From the NCBI RefSeq assembly GCF_001522545.3, contig NC_031799.1, positions 45,095,326-45,159,325 of the forward strand: a stretch of DNA of 64,000 bases, written 5' to 3'. Made by a program: the position numbers and the translations under genes. Below, piece after piece: positions 23,949-35,680 of this stretch. Within the stretch, counting starts at the first letter, position 1; each line of letters starts with the position of its first letter. The notes under the pieces were generated by a model. The model saw nothing but the letters and a program-made list of their open reading frames with translations. It was not told where the DNA came from and made no database searches. The stretch is from Parus major. Lineage: Eukaryota > Chordata > Aves > Passeriformes > Paridae.

Positions 23949-24204
23949 ATTGTTTTCAACCAAATATTTTTCAGTGTGAAAGGGTTCTTTGCTCTTAAAA
24001 CTCTATTTGTCAGCCTTCTTAATGATAGTGGCTAGGATATGCAGTGCACTTTTGGGTGAGTAACACACCAGTGAGGCACCTGACATAAGTCTTTCTGACT
24101 TATGCTGCTCAGCCTTTTTGTCACAGGAGCTTTAAGGATGCATTATCACTTCAAGAGTAAGAGGTTTTTCTTATGCCCTTTACCTCTTTCCTTTTCTCCT
24201 CCAG

Positions 24205-24280
24205 CTGTGAGCCTTGTGCTGCTTGTATGGATGCAACAGAGTGCAGTACAATGTCCTGGAGCTCTTACAGCCTGAGAAAG
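24205..24280 (+). CDS. Possible short internal exon (low confidence)
   Basis: An excellent acceptor (a pyrimidine run at 24180-24204 ending CTCCTCCAG) precedes a 76-base segment with donor AAG|GTTTGT. One frame gives 25 Cys-rich residues starting CEPCAACMDATECS. Another frame is also open over most of the segment, so openness alone says little. The strength of the acceptor is the main argument. No family was recognised. Confidence 0.18.
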
Positions 24281-27200
24281 GTTTGTTCTAGGTGGGAGAA
24301 CCAGTGTTTTCTGGCTGTATATTAAAAAGGATAACCAGCCCTAACCCCCATGAGGGCAGTCTAGTTGGTAGTTTGGATATCAAGCTCTCCTGGAGTGCAA
24401 GAAGTCATTATTGAGTTGTTGCACACTCCTCGAGCCGTTCAAGTACAGCCTTACTGAGGAATGACATAGGCACAGGGAGGTTGTATAACCAGAACCAAGA
24501 AGTGAGTCCTGTTGACCCATCCTGGACCTTTCACCCCTACATGCCCACAGTGCCTCGCTGCTGGGTTATCTCTTTTGATGAGAGTAGCTTGAGTCTGTTT
24601 ATAGCCCTTGCAGACAGACTTAAAACATGGTGAACCAATCTGTGTGGATCATAACAGTGGTCTAGAGCTCCACAGGGCCCTCTGACCAGATCCCATCAAC
24701 ACTGGACAGCACTGGGCTTTAGAAGTAGTGATGGTCGTTCAGACCAGGTAAGTAGCTCCCTGGGCATCTCCTCACAAAAGAAAATCCTGTTGTCTGGCAG
24801 GGTCAAGCATATCAGGGCTTCCAGTAATCACTTCTCAGAGCCTGTGTTATGAAAACCTTTCTGTGGAGGTGAGTTGGTGTGCCCTACAGGCAATTTCATA
24901 ACATCAGAGACTGAAACATACAGATTTCCCAGCCCTCTTATGGTAGATTGCCTGTCTCTGTGGTAGAGACTCACTGATGGCTATTAAGCTTTTGTGTTGC
25001 TCCAAGAGCACTGGGAATGTCTGCTGACATATCCCAACTCCTTCAAGAATGCACATTCACCTCCTCCAGTCACTGCTTTTTGCACAAAGCAGTTAAGATG
25101 TGTCCATACCAGGAGCTAAACTTCTCATGTTATCACTGGAGCACCTGTGACACTTAGGAATCAAATTCATTGAGCAGAAGACATACATTATAGTTTATAA
25201 TCAAGAGGTCTTGACTCAAAAATATGCAAATGCCACCAATCTTTTCTACCTTTTCTTGTAGTTGGAAGGACTTGAAAGTAAGCTTATTACATAGTGAAGA
25301 AGGGAGAGGTCAGTACTCCATAAAGATGAAGGCTGCTTTGGATATGTTAGTGCATCCTCCAGGGTACTCATAACTTACAGCTGAAGTTCTCCATGGACTC
25401 TGGCTGCTCAGAAGAAGAAAAGTTTTATGTATCTCATTAGCATGCTTAGGGAAAGATTTACATATAAAAGTCTGCCTTGTTGGACAGGAACAACACAAGG
25501 TAGCAGTACTTTTAATGATAAAAACATCCAGGCACAATCTCCCCAATGTATTTCCCCACAAATCTTCTTCATATTTACAATCTGTTAGATCATCTAGGAG
25601 ACAGAATGAGTCATGTCAAAGCTACCCTTGGTAATTTACTGACGCCAAGCAGAGTAGGTAAAGAGTGCTAAAAACAAACCCAGGGAAACAGGCCGTGTTC
25701 TGCAGTTAAACTGGCAAAAGAGCACTCTCTTTCATGGTAAGGGTTAACATGAAAACTGGAAGGCTTTAAATCAAGAAAGATGATGAATGTGTGTTGCACT
25801 TGTTTAGCTTGGTGTATGAGAACTCTGAAAGGCTACATTAACTGTTCTAACTGTATAGGGCCAGAAAACCAGTGTGAAGTCTGTATAAAAACTGCCTTCA
25901 GTTTCTTGTGCCATGGAGAAGTGATTAATTTTCAGACCTACCTTATTTAAACTCTGTTGCATAAATGTCCATGGTAATGAAAATCAATTCCCAATTTTTG
26001 TTAATGCTGTATGATGACCCACCCTGACTGTTCAAGTTTCTCCTCTACAGTCCAAATCTGCAGTGGCTAGCCAGTGGGTTAGAGTAGTTTTATAGCTGAA
26101 AGTAGCAAATAAATACTGATGATCTGTGGAGCTCAAAGACACTACAAATTAGAGAAACATGCATTTACCTCTCAGGACAGGTATAGAGGGTTTATTCCTT
26201 CTCACGCCCTCTAGAAATATCTGAGATTAACAGATGCAGGCACAGCAAGTTCTTCCAGTAGAATCTTCACTGTTGCAACATAAACACCTTCAGAACAATT
26301 AATGCAAAATTTTCAGATTTTTTTCAGAAAAAAAAAGGCATCATGTTTTTCAGTCTGAGGAAAAAAAAAAAAAAGGGAATTCAGAATCAAAAACTACTTT
26401 CTGAAGTCTAAATCCCTTCATTTTTCTCCTTTTCTTTTGTGTTCACTTGAGATTTTGTTTAGTTAGTTTGATGGTTTTGTTGCTACTTAAACAATGAATG
26501 TTTTCTAAAATTATGCTTTTTCCTTTACAGCACAGTTTTCTGTGTCATTTTCTGAAAATTTCAAAATAGGTGGTACATGTCATACAGTAAGTCAGTTTTG
26601 AAACCAGTTCTTGCATAAATCGGTAGCTCCTTCTTTTATGTGTTTTTTATCACATCAGAGATCATTTGAGCTTGCTAAGCAATTAAAAATGTATAATTAA
26701 GCATGTGAGCAGCTGATAATGTAAACCTGTGAGGAATCATCTGTTTGAGATTATTCTTCCAGGTTCCCTAATTTAGTGGGCTGGAGGGTTATTTGTGAAA
26801 ATCTGGGGAAAGAACATTTTTTAACACAGTGCACCTGAGCACAGTGTTTGACGTGTTGAATATTTTACCTATAATTTTTTATCATGGCAGGTGAAATGAA
26901 GTGCAAAGATTGAGCCAGCCATAGATTTTCCTATTAATTCACTGAGCAGAAGGTGTCTGCAGTCTGCACCTTCATACTGCTGGTAGGAGGGAGACTGAAG
27001 ATGCTGATGCCTCAGTATACTGCTGCTTGCAGAGATTTATCTTGCCCACACAGATGATTTTTCTTTCTCATCCTGTTGTCAAGGTAAAGAATTGCTACTA
27101 ATCATACATTTGGTGAGCTATTACAGCAGTTCCTAGCTTCCTATCTTTCAGCACAGGTGATATTTTCCATGAAAAGGGATAAATATCAGCTGACCCCAGA

Positions 27201-27705
27201 TGTCAAAGAAGTTTGAACTGTGTGCTTGATATGCAGTCATTACATTCCCAAAACCTCAAAATAATTGTTAAAATAGATTTTCCCTGTTTTTTGTATACTT
27301 CTTTCTTTAACTAATTTGTCCATTTGTGGGGGAGACTTGCTTCAGACTGCAGATGATGATGTCCTAACTTGTTAAGGCTTTCAGATGTACACAGAGCTTT
27401 AAATTTTACCTGAATTCTGGAAAATCAGCTGTGCAGGTCCCCTCTGATTCAATACACAGAATTCAACACAGGGCATTGTCTCCTTTATCTTGTATACAGT
27501 CAGGATAAAGGCATGTTCTGCCGACACCTAGAACTTTTCCCAAGGGCTTGAGGTAAGGAAAGGTAGCAGAAATCACAAAGGAAAGGAGGGAGAACAGACT
27601 ACAAACCTGCAGGTCTTTCCAAGTATTAGGACTTCTAGAATTGTATGATGAATCTGACACATTTTGGAGAAGGTACCTAGATTTTATCAGAAAGTTAGGG
27701 ACAAA
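24281..27705. other. Unannotated sequence
   Basis: No gene or repeat family was identified. A runs occur near 26329-26374. A perfect CAG|GTAAGT donor string occurs at 24746-24753, but the sequence before it lacks a convincing acceptor and a clear single open frame. Confidence 0.4.
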
Positions 27706-27750
27706 ATTTTCTGCGTCATAATTTTCTACGTCATAATTTTCTACGTCATT
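27706..27750 (+). repeat. Three-copy 15-bp tandem repeat with CRE-like core
   Basis: The unit ATTTTCTACGTCATA occurs three times in succession (27706-27720 with TGCGTCA, 27721-27735, and 27736-27750 with a changed last base). Each unit contains TACGTCA or GCGTCA, the complement of a TGACGTA/TGACGC half-site like those bound by CREB/ATF factors. Function is not established. Confidence 0.8.
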
Positions 27751-30700
27751 TGTATCTCTATTGCCTCCAAATGTGCCTCCTCCATCTGCCTGAACCTTTC
27801 AGCAGTGGTGAAAATGTGCACAAATTTACCAACAATGAGGTTCTAAGGCTTCATAACTTCACCTGATTAGCACTTCTCATCTGTAGGTTGGTACTGACTT
27901 CCCAGACATATCCCCCTGCAGACCCCTTTCTTAAGATCTCAGTGAAACAAATGTATTCAAATAGACCAACTGTCTTGTCATTAGAAATGCCACTTGTTGA
28001 TATTTGCTTTTCAAAGAAAAAGAGCTACAGTGAGCTTGGACAGAAAGCAAACCACAGTGACTGGTTCTGTCACTTTTGTGAAAGCAGATGGTGTGCTATG
28101 TGACAGATGCTTTCCATTATATCCCACCTGACACAATTAGCAGTTTTCTATATGCTCAGCATCCAGGATGATACTTTTCCATTCCAGGTGTGTAGCTCTG
28201 GCCAAATGCTTTAGAAATTTTCAGGTGAACCTGCTCAGCTGTTTTGAATGTGACTTAGAATATATTCACTGGTGCATTGCTGTCTGATAAAAGAAATGGG
28301 CTGAGAAGGAAGAAGAGTAAAGAGAAGGGATGTTCTGGTGAGAAAGTACAAGTATATGTGTCTGATCCAGAGGCACTGGATAATCTGGAAAGAAACCATG
28401 TGTGTAACAGGGGCCCATATACTCTAAACAGCCAGGATTCCTTTCTCTCACCAGCTCTTCTGCTGTCAGTTATTAATTGCATTAGCAACAGCAGTCAGTC
28501 TCAGACATTGATTCTTGATAAGGCAGAATTTATTTCCAGGTCAGTAAATCAGAGATTGCTTTGAGAGTTGAAACAGCTATTAAAAAAATCACCAATTTTG
28601 GAGCATAAAGGAAAATTCCTATGGAGTTCATTTTTCAATCTTGTAATGACAAGATTAAAAGAAGCATTGCATTTATGAATCACCCAGAAATCCTCATAAT
28701 CTTCCTCTGTTTTTTAAACTAATTAAAGTAAGTCATTTTCTATCCTCTGCCACTGCTCTGTGTCTTGGCACAAGACTTTAGCCTTTAGATATGCAATTCA
28801 CATTGAAATTTTTATTGATTTGCTCCATGCTGTTTAACTCCAAAGCTCGGTTCCCTGTGGTCTTGTAATATTAAAACAGTTACAAAGATAATCTAGTGCA
28901 TCTATATGTTCTGTGTGTGTATGGTGTGATTGCTCCAAATATGGATGTGTTTTATTTATTATGGGACAAAGGCAGAGCTGCCTTTCCTGTAGTACATTAA
29001 TTTCTCCATACGTAGGAAAGAAGGATAGTTTTATTTCTAAAATAAATAAAAAGAGAGGGAAGAAGAGATGTTTCTAGTTTGTTAGCACACCGGCAAGGCG
29101 CTGTGCAAATAGTTATATAGATAAGAAAATAATTATAATAAGCTTCTTCTGAAAGCAAATAGTTAACCAAAAAGGATAGATAGCACTGCTTCTGGCTTCC
29201 TCACTGTCTTTCCTCATCATGACTATGCAATGTCTTACACATTGCCTGCTCTCTCCATAACCTAGCTCCCAGTTGTGTCTCACACAAGGCAAACATACCT
29301 AGCCCATCATCCTCTGGTTCTTCAGCTTCATGCACCAAATCTTGTCCTCACAGGGTAAGGAGGAAGAGCAGAGGGGAAAGAAGGAATATGTGTCACTTTA
29401 AAACTTGGCCATCAGAAATTGATGTATGATACAGCAGAGACAACAAGGTCTCAGCTGTACAACTCTGCTGCTTAACTAAACACTTGCTGTTTTCTGAGTT
29501 GCCAGTGTGAAAGAAAGGTAAAGATGTTCCTACTTTGCTGAAGGCCCAGATAAATGGCATCATCTCTCGGCCACTGTTGCAGGGAAAGGGGTTTGGCAAG
29601 GCCTGGGAAGAAAGTTTAGCTTTTTCTTGCCAAGAACAGCTCATTCAAGATTCAGGGTGACACAGCAATCAATGTGATGGATTGTGACAAGTCTGGCAGA
29701 CCAAAAATTCTCAGGAGAGATGCTATGGCAGCTTCAGGTTGTATCATTTTCCCATTTTCCTGTTCTGCTTCTGTTTTCTGTAGAGAGAAATGTTCATTTT
29801 ATAAAAGTTTTTTAAAATAAAAATTATTCATGATGATGGTGATGATGACAGCATTTTTTTCTCTCTTCAAGAACTGCAGAGTATCAACAAGATTCCTCAT
29901 TATGCCTTTTGAAAGGATGGCTGTATTCAAAGATGAAGGAGAAGAAAGGCAAAGTCTGATTTCTGGACTTAAAAGAGCTCTCATAAAAGGCAGATATTTA
30001 GATTAGACTGAAATGGCCTGAAACCATCTTTATTATTCTGGCATTCAAGCAGTCAGCTTGCCTGCTTGAAATTCCACACATCTTATAGATGAAACATATT
30101 CTTTGGGTGTGCTCAGTGGCTGCATGACTCCTCATCAAGTAAAGTATTTTGCAGTCAGTGGGTTGGATCCATACACTGGATCAAACTGGATGTGAGATTA
30201 CTCTGTGCTGGTCATTTCTTCCAAGCCACTGTGAAGGACTACTGACAGCTATAATCCTTGCGTTGCCCACATTATGCAACAATAATGTATCTGAGAAGCT
30301 GTTTAGATAGAAATTATTCTCTCCATGGAGAATTGCCAGACTCTTGTATTTGGGTGAGCAACCAATAAATAGCTGATAACACCACTTTCCCAAGAATTTT
30401 CACCCAGTTCGCACTGTATTTCACTTCCACTACAGTCCCATGTGGAATGGAGCACACAGATAATGTGTAAAATAGCGACTTAGATGAATCTGGGCTCACA
30501 AAGATGAACAGAAGAGGGAATGCATGTACAGTAGTTTGAAGTAACTATACAGAAAAAGAAGCTCCTAACAACTTCTAGGAATACAATTATGCACAGAAAG
30601 AAATAGACACCAAATAACAGAATTAGACAAATAAGCAGAACTGGTAGGTAAGAAGCAATTTTATGCCTTAAAGGTGAATACCAGAAAGATTCTGAAGAAC

Positions 30701-30862
30701 TTCTGGAATGAAGGGCCTTTCTGTACCCACTACTCTGCTTGCAGCCAGTGCTGATACCTTTTTGAAGTTATAAGTAGAGCCTGTGGGAACAGTGCTATGT
30801 TTTGAGATCCAAATCTCTTTAAATGATCACTCCACTTGTTTTACCCAGCATTTGGGTAAGCA
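27751..30862. other. Unannotated sequence
   Basis: No gene or repeat family was identified. A 95-codon plus-strand frame at 28277-28564 has overlapping open frames on the other strand and no recognisable motif. Confidence 0.4.
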
Positions 30863-30867
30863 TGGAT

Positions 30868-31447
30868 TGTTAGAAACCTGGGCAGAGAATTTCAGGGTTT
30901 CTGTGCTGACAGCCAGTGATCCACAGTAGAACACTGTATTTCAGCTGAGGCCATGGAAAAGGCTTCCAAAATTGAATGATAGAACTGAGGCTGTGGGTGT
31001 GTAATTTGAATAGAAGTGTGTTATATCACATGGAGGAAAATTTAAAGTCTGAGGTTTTGGGATATAGTAATATATGTGTAGCAAGATGGAAGTTTTAGGG
31101 TGTAGGCTTGTCTTACTTTGTCACCTTCTCCTTTATGGGTTTGGGTGATATTGTGTGATTGGGTAGAAATGCCCACACTGCAGAATTCAGGTGTTTCGTT
31201 ATTGGGCTAAAAGTAAAAATAAATTAGTTGGAATTTTATAGCTGGGTAGTTTACACTTAAAAGGCCTTGTAGAGAGAGATCTGGGGGTTCCATTTTTAGG
31301 TTGTTAGCTTAGTGTGGTGAAGAGCTCACAGTCTGTGAGAATGTAGCATAGATAAGAAATAATAAACATCTCTGAGTCCAAACAAGAATACCACCTCTCA
31401 CTCATTAATCCTGACCCTGAAGAAAATAACCACAAAACATTTTATAA
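30868..31447 (+). mobile_element. Solo LTR of an endogenous retrovirus, family A, copy 1
   Basis: This segment aligns along its length with 44837-45446. Shared blocks in order are TCTGTGCTGACAG, CCATGGA, GTGTGTAA, ATGGGTTT followed by a GGGT-A motif, ATTGGG, AAAAGGCCTTG-AGAGA, and a 3' polyadenylation region with AATAAA at 31359-31364. It starts TGTTAG, as LTRs do, while its 3' terminus is worn. Perfect 5-bp direct repeats TGGAT flank it at 30863-30867 and 31448-31452, as expected for target duplication. There is no retroviral coding sequence, so it is a solo LTR about 580 bases long. A 5-bp duplication fits ERVL-like elements and some gamma-like ones; class remains open. Confidence 0.75.
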
Positions 31448-32109
31448 TGGATCTGCTGTAAATCTGAGTGCAGGGTCTGAGCCTAGAAAAAAGATCATGT
31501 CCAAGCTATTACCTGTTGACACCTACCCCTACACACTGTGTGCTTCAAAGCCTGCAGAGGCCCATTCACTCCAGCTGGGCTTAGTGTATTCTCCCCACTG
31601 GAGAAGGTTTCCTGCAGGAAACAGCTGCAAGGTCTTCCTTCTCTTCCCCCCTCCAGTACTGGCAGTCCTTAGCAAAATGGGAGTAGTGTCTTCAGTATCT
31701 CTATTTCTGCACTGTTGAAGCTGAGCAGCATCAGCTTCCTGGAGCACAAGGAAAACACTGCTTTTCCTCTTTGGATTGGTACTATTTTGGAAAAATTAGT
31801 GTCCCCCCCTTTCCTTATTCTGATCTTGTTGATAAAGATCTAAGCTGATTTTCCTGGGCCAAAATTCTTCCTAAGACAGAAGATCTCAATTCCTTAGGCA
31901 AATGATGCAAAAAAATTTTAAAAATTAAGAAGGCTTTTTCTGCTGTTGTTCTATCAGATTTTTTGTTTTCTAAAGTAAACTGTTCTCTGAGTTTACATCT
32001 GCCTGTGATGTTCCAGTAGTCCTTTTTTTATTTTTTTTTCTCTCTATTGAGTCCTTCTTTTATGTAGCCACCACCAATTAAGTTCATCCTAATGCCTTTT
32101 CCTGGTCTT
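31448..32109. other. Unannotated sequence
   Basis: The first five bases are the right target-site copy of the LTR. Otherwise there are only T-rich and A-rich runs near 31910-32040 and no recognisable feature. Confidence 0.45.
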
Positions 32110-32720
32110 AAAATTGAGAGCCAGACATAGTTAAAGGATAAGGGGATTTTATCTTGGTATTTTAATATTGATCCTTATGGTGCACTGTCTCCCCATGGTG
32201 GGATGTGCTTCAATGTGCACACACCATAGATCATGTGTACAATTTATAGACCTTACAAACTGGCATATCTAACAAGGATGCACCAATGGGAGGCCTGGAT
32301 GAATGGCCTGATATTCCCCCATCTGCAGAATTCCCCCCTGGATGGGCCAAATCTCTGGTTTACAGGATAGGTTCTAGAGAAGACCTTGGTTTCCCAATAT
32401 AGCTTTGCATTTTCCCTCCTTTTTCAAGGCCTTTAGGATGTTTGGTCCCCATGCCTAACAGAATACTAGGGCTATGCTAAGTTATCAGACTTAAGCAATT
32501 ACAAGTATGCACGCTAAGAATACTGAGGATCATGCAAGTTATATAAAAGAAAAGGCAAAAAAATCATCTAGGCATCAATCCAGTCATTGTTTTTTGCACC
32601 TAGTTTCTGCCTCCCAACTGGATCAACCTTCTCTGCCTGGCCATATGATGGGTCAGGCCACCTGCACATTCCTAGGCTTTCAAGAGAACTGGTATAAATA
32701 GGAATCATCCATAGTTACTC
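32110..32720 (+). mobile_element. Possible older LTR-like repeat
   Basis: The region has a composition unlike its neighbours, with blocks such as GCACTGTCTCCCCATGGTGG near 32182, CACCAATGGGAGGCCTGG near 32282 and TTTGGTCCCCATGCCTAACA near 32441. It also has a TATAAATA box at 32693-32700 near its right end, an order expected of an LTR U3 region. I find no clean termini and no target duplication, and no second copy in this window. It may be an ERV LTR fragment, but the claim rests on organisation and general resemblance only. Confidence 0.3.
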
Positions 32721-35459
32721 TTCATATCTAGAAAGTCCATTATCTACCCAAGAGAGCCTCTTCACTCCTGTCTGTTTTTCCCTGCTTGCTCTCTCCTGTT
32801 GAGAGTGTCAGAGACAGCAGCTGTGAGAGTTGGCAGAGGTGAACCCTGAGGGAAGTCATGGAAACCTGGCTGTTTTCTGCAGCTTTCCTACTCAGCTTGT
32901 CACTGGAATTGAGAAGTTAAACTTGAGCTACATAGTTGCAGGCTTATTGTTCATGACTTTTGACATGGTCTACTTCTGTATCGTCCTATGATAGCAGAGT
33001 CCACAAATTTATTCCCCACTGGATTCTTTTATTTCTTTAAACCAATTTCATGCTAATTTTATGGAACCCCCCTTTGCTCCTGGACTGCAGAACAGTCTTT
33101 CTCTGGAAGTCCACCACCTGATTGCTTTTACCTGTCCAATCCTCACTGCCACCCATTTAGAGTGCTGCAGAACAAAACTGCACATAGTGGTTATGAAGTA
33201 GAAGCACTATGGTTTTAGGTACAAAAGAATGATTCCCTCCATCTTCTTCTCCATCCTTCCCTGGTGATGCTTATCATTTTTCTGGGTTTCTTTCAACTCA
33301 GTGCTGTTGCATGCTGAAGCAGTATTTGCAGAAACCTGTCTGCAGTAGCTCTGAGAGCTCTGTCTTCACCTGAATTGCCAGTTCTGCTCTCAGTGCCACA
33401 ATAACATGGCTTATAATTATTTATTTTAGACACTTTGTTTTGTGTTTATGCTGGAGGTCATCAGCCATTCTTTTACCCACTAAATCAGTTTTGAAAGGTC
33501 TGACTGAAAGACTATCAGACTATCTAGCAGAAGGGTTGGAAGTTTCACTATTCAGCTCCTTCACAAGTTTTTAGATGAGGATGCTGAGTAAAACCTGAGG
33601 GACATCATTACTGATTATTTTCCACTCAGCAAAATAACAATTAAGTTTCTTTATCTTCAACTTGATTTTAGACTGTGAAAGAACCTAAGTTTCTTAACAA
33701 CCCCTCTGATTTTGGGACACTTTCCTCTCCCTCCCCAGTGCACAAGGCTTAGGTAAGTGATCCTCAGGAGAATTCTGTACTTCTGAGCCTCTGTTTCTAC
33801 CCAGTTCTGGATTTTCAATAACAATTATGCAGCACAGGCAGGGCAGAACTCTTGTTTTTAGGTCTAGCCCTGAGTGCCTGCTGATTTCCTGTTTCTGCAG
33901 TGAGCCCGTGACAGGGTGGGTTGAGAAGCTTTACAGCTTTCTGTGATGTTGCACCCTCCTCCTTCCATTCTTACCACTCATAGATGGTGTTTGTCGGCAG
34001 CGAGACGCTGACTGAGAGGGGAGACACGTAGAGATGTGTATTCATATTTGCCCCCACAGTGGTACAGCTCCCTCTGACACTTCCTGCCACTCTGCTCAGA
34101 TGCTGCAACTACAGTTTTATAAATGCATGTAGAATATTGCAGAATGCACAGCCAGCACTTACACAGAAGACCAATATTATAACCTGTAACAAAAATGTGG
34201 GTCTGTAGGACCTTATCTGTGTGCTCTGACTGAAGCTTTACCCAAGATCATCTGAGGCTCATTACTGTGGCTTGTGCTGGCCTCCTGGTCATCTTCCTTA
34301 AGATACTTCCCAAGAGACACAGAAGGAAGAGTGGGATAGCAAATCAGGTTAAGCTATGAATTTTGCATCTTACTTAGAAAGGGAGTGTTTCTGGACACAA
34401 GAACGGTGAAATCCTGAGAGCAAGGCAGAATTGATGGCACTGGGAACCTGAGAACCATCTGGATGGTGCGCTGAATATCAGCTGAGATTCTGAGTACTGA
34501 GCTCTCACCTGTGTTTACAGAAGAGGCCTCAGCTTGCACATGCTGAGATTTATCCCTGTATCTCTTAGAACTGCCCTGTTCTTTCATCTTGTCTGGCATG
34601 AGGTGGACAAAGACATTTAGGAATGCTGTGGCAGGACAAGACAGCTCACTTATTCTGTTTGGACTCTCCTCTGTTTTCAGCTGCAATGCAATCACTGCTA
34701 AACATCAATGCACAAACAATCTCAGCCTTCTCTGCTGAAAGAAAGAAAGAAAGCAAAGCTGTTGGAATCTCTGTGGATTCAAGAAGGAGGAGCATTAGCT
34801 GTTAACAATCATGTAAAGAAATGAATGGCTCTTCTCTGCACTAGGCACTTTTTTCTACATTTTCCATAGAGCAATTTACCTTTTTTCCCCAAATAGTTGT
34901 TTCTAAACAGATGAAGTGCAAATTTTAAATTATTGTGATCTATATGTGCTGTTATTTGCCTTTTAAGCAATATTGCTTTTAATTTTGTATGTCCTTTATT
35001 CTTCCTTGAAAGAAAAATTAATTTACCATCTTCATTCAATGCATAATCTTTCTCTGCTGCACTGAGGTTCACAAAGCATTCTTCTGAAAGGACACTTCAT
35101 TCCAGCAAACTCTCTGTATTTTCAGTGCTGTACAAGTAAAATTTGTTTCAGAGGCATATAAGGAGAAATCTCCTTATCTTTGTATAATCAGTGGCATTAG
35201 CATCTGAAAGTCTCTAAATAATGGGTATGTGGCAAAAAACACCTGTGTCATTCTGCTTTTAGAGGGCTGTGAAGGGATGAGTTGGCCAGAAAACAGCTTA
35301 TTGGATTTCATCCACAGAGAAAGGTAGCCAATTCAGGAGTCTGGAACTGCCAAGAGAAGGTCAGCAGGAAAGTTCACAGCTTTTGCAAAGACCAAGAAAC
35401 AAGATCCTTTTTCTCTGGGAGCTGATATACTACAATAAAGAAAGCAGGGAATGGTGATA
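32721..35459. other. Unannotated sequence
   Basis: No gene was identified. A 113-codon minus-strand frame at 34354-34695 has no recognisable domain. A short GAAA run lies near 34737-34752. Confidence 0.4.
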
Positions 35460-35680
35460 TTTTTTTTTTTTCTTCTTCTGTGGAATAATATGTTGCTACT
35501 AAAAAAGGCACCAAAAATACCCAGCAAAACAAAAAACAACAAACAAACAAAACCAACAAACTAAAAACAAAAACCCCAAACAAACAAAAACCAAAAAACC
35601 AAAACAAAACAAAGAAAGTCCCCCAAAAAAGAAACCAAAGCAAAAAAAACCACCAAACTCAAAAAACACTCCATTTGAAA
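35460..35680. repeat. Poly-T run and A/CA-rich low-complexity tract
   Basis: A T run at 35460-35471 is followed, from about 35516, by a long stretch of CAAA and CCAAA words with almost no G. Hydrophobic minus-strand frames here (rich in Phe, Cys and Leu) are products of the simple repeat. Confidence 0.9.

Noticed and set aside
24014..24055. 42-base exon-like segment ending at a GTGAGT donor
   Set aside because: It is too short for frame openness to mean anything, and a competing upstream acceptor gives stops in every frame.
24664..24745. Perfect CAG|GTAAGT donor string with open frames before it
   Set aside because: The upstream acceptor is weak, two frames are open, and the better acceptor further upstream leads to a stop before the donor.
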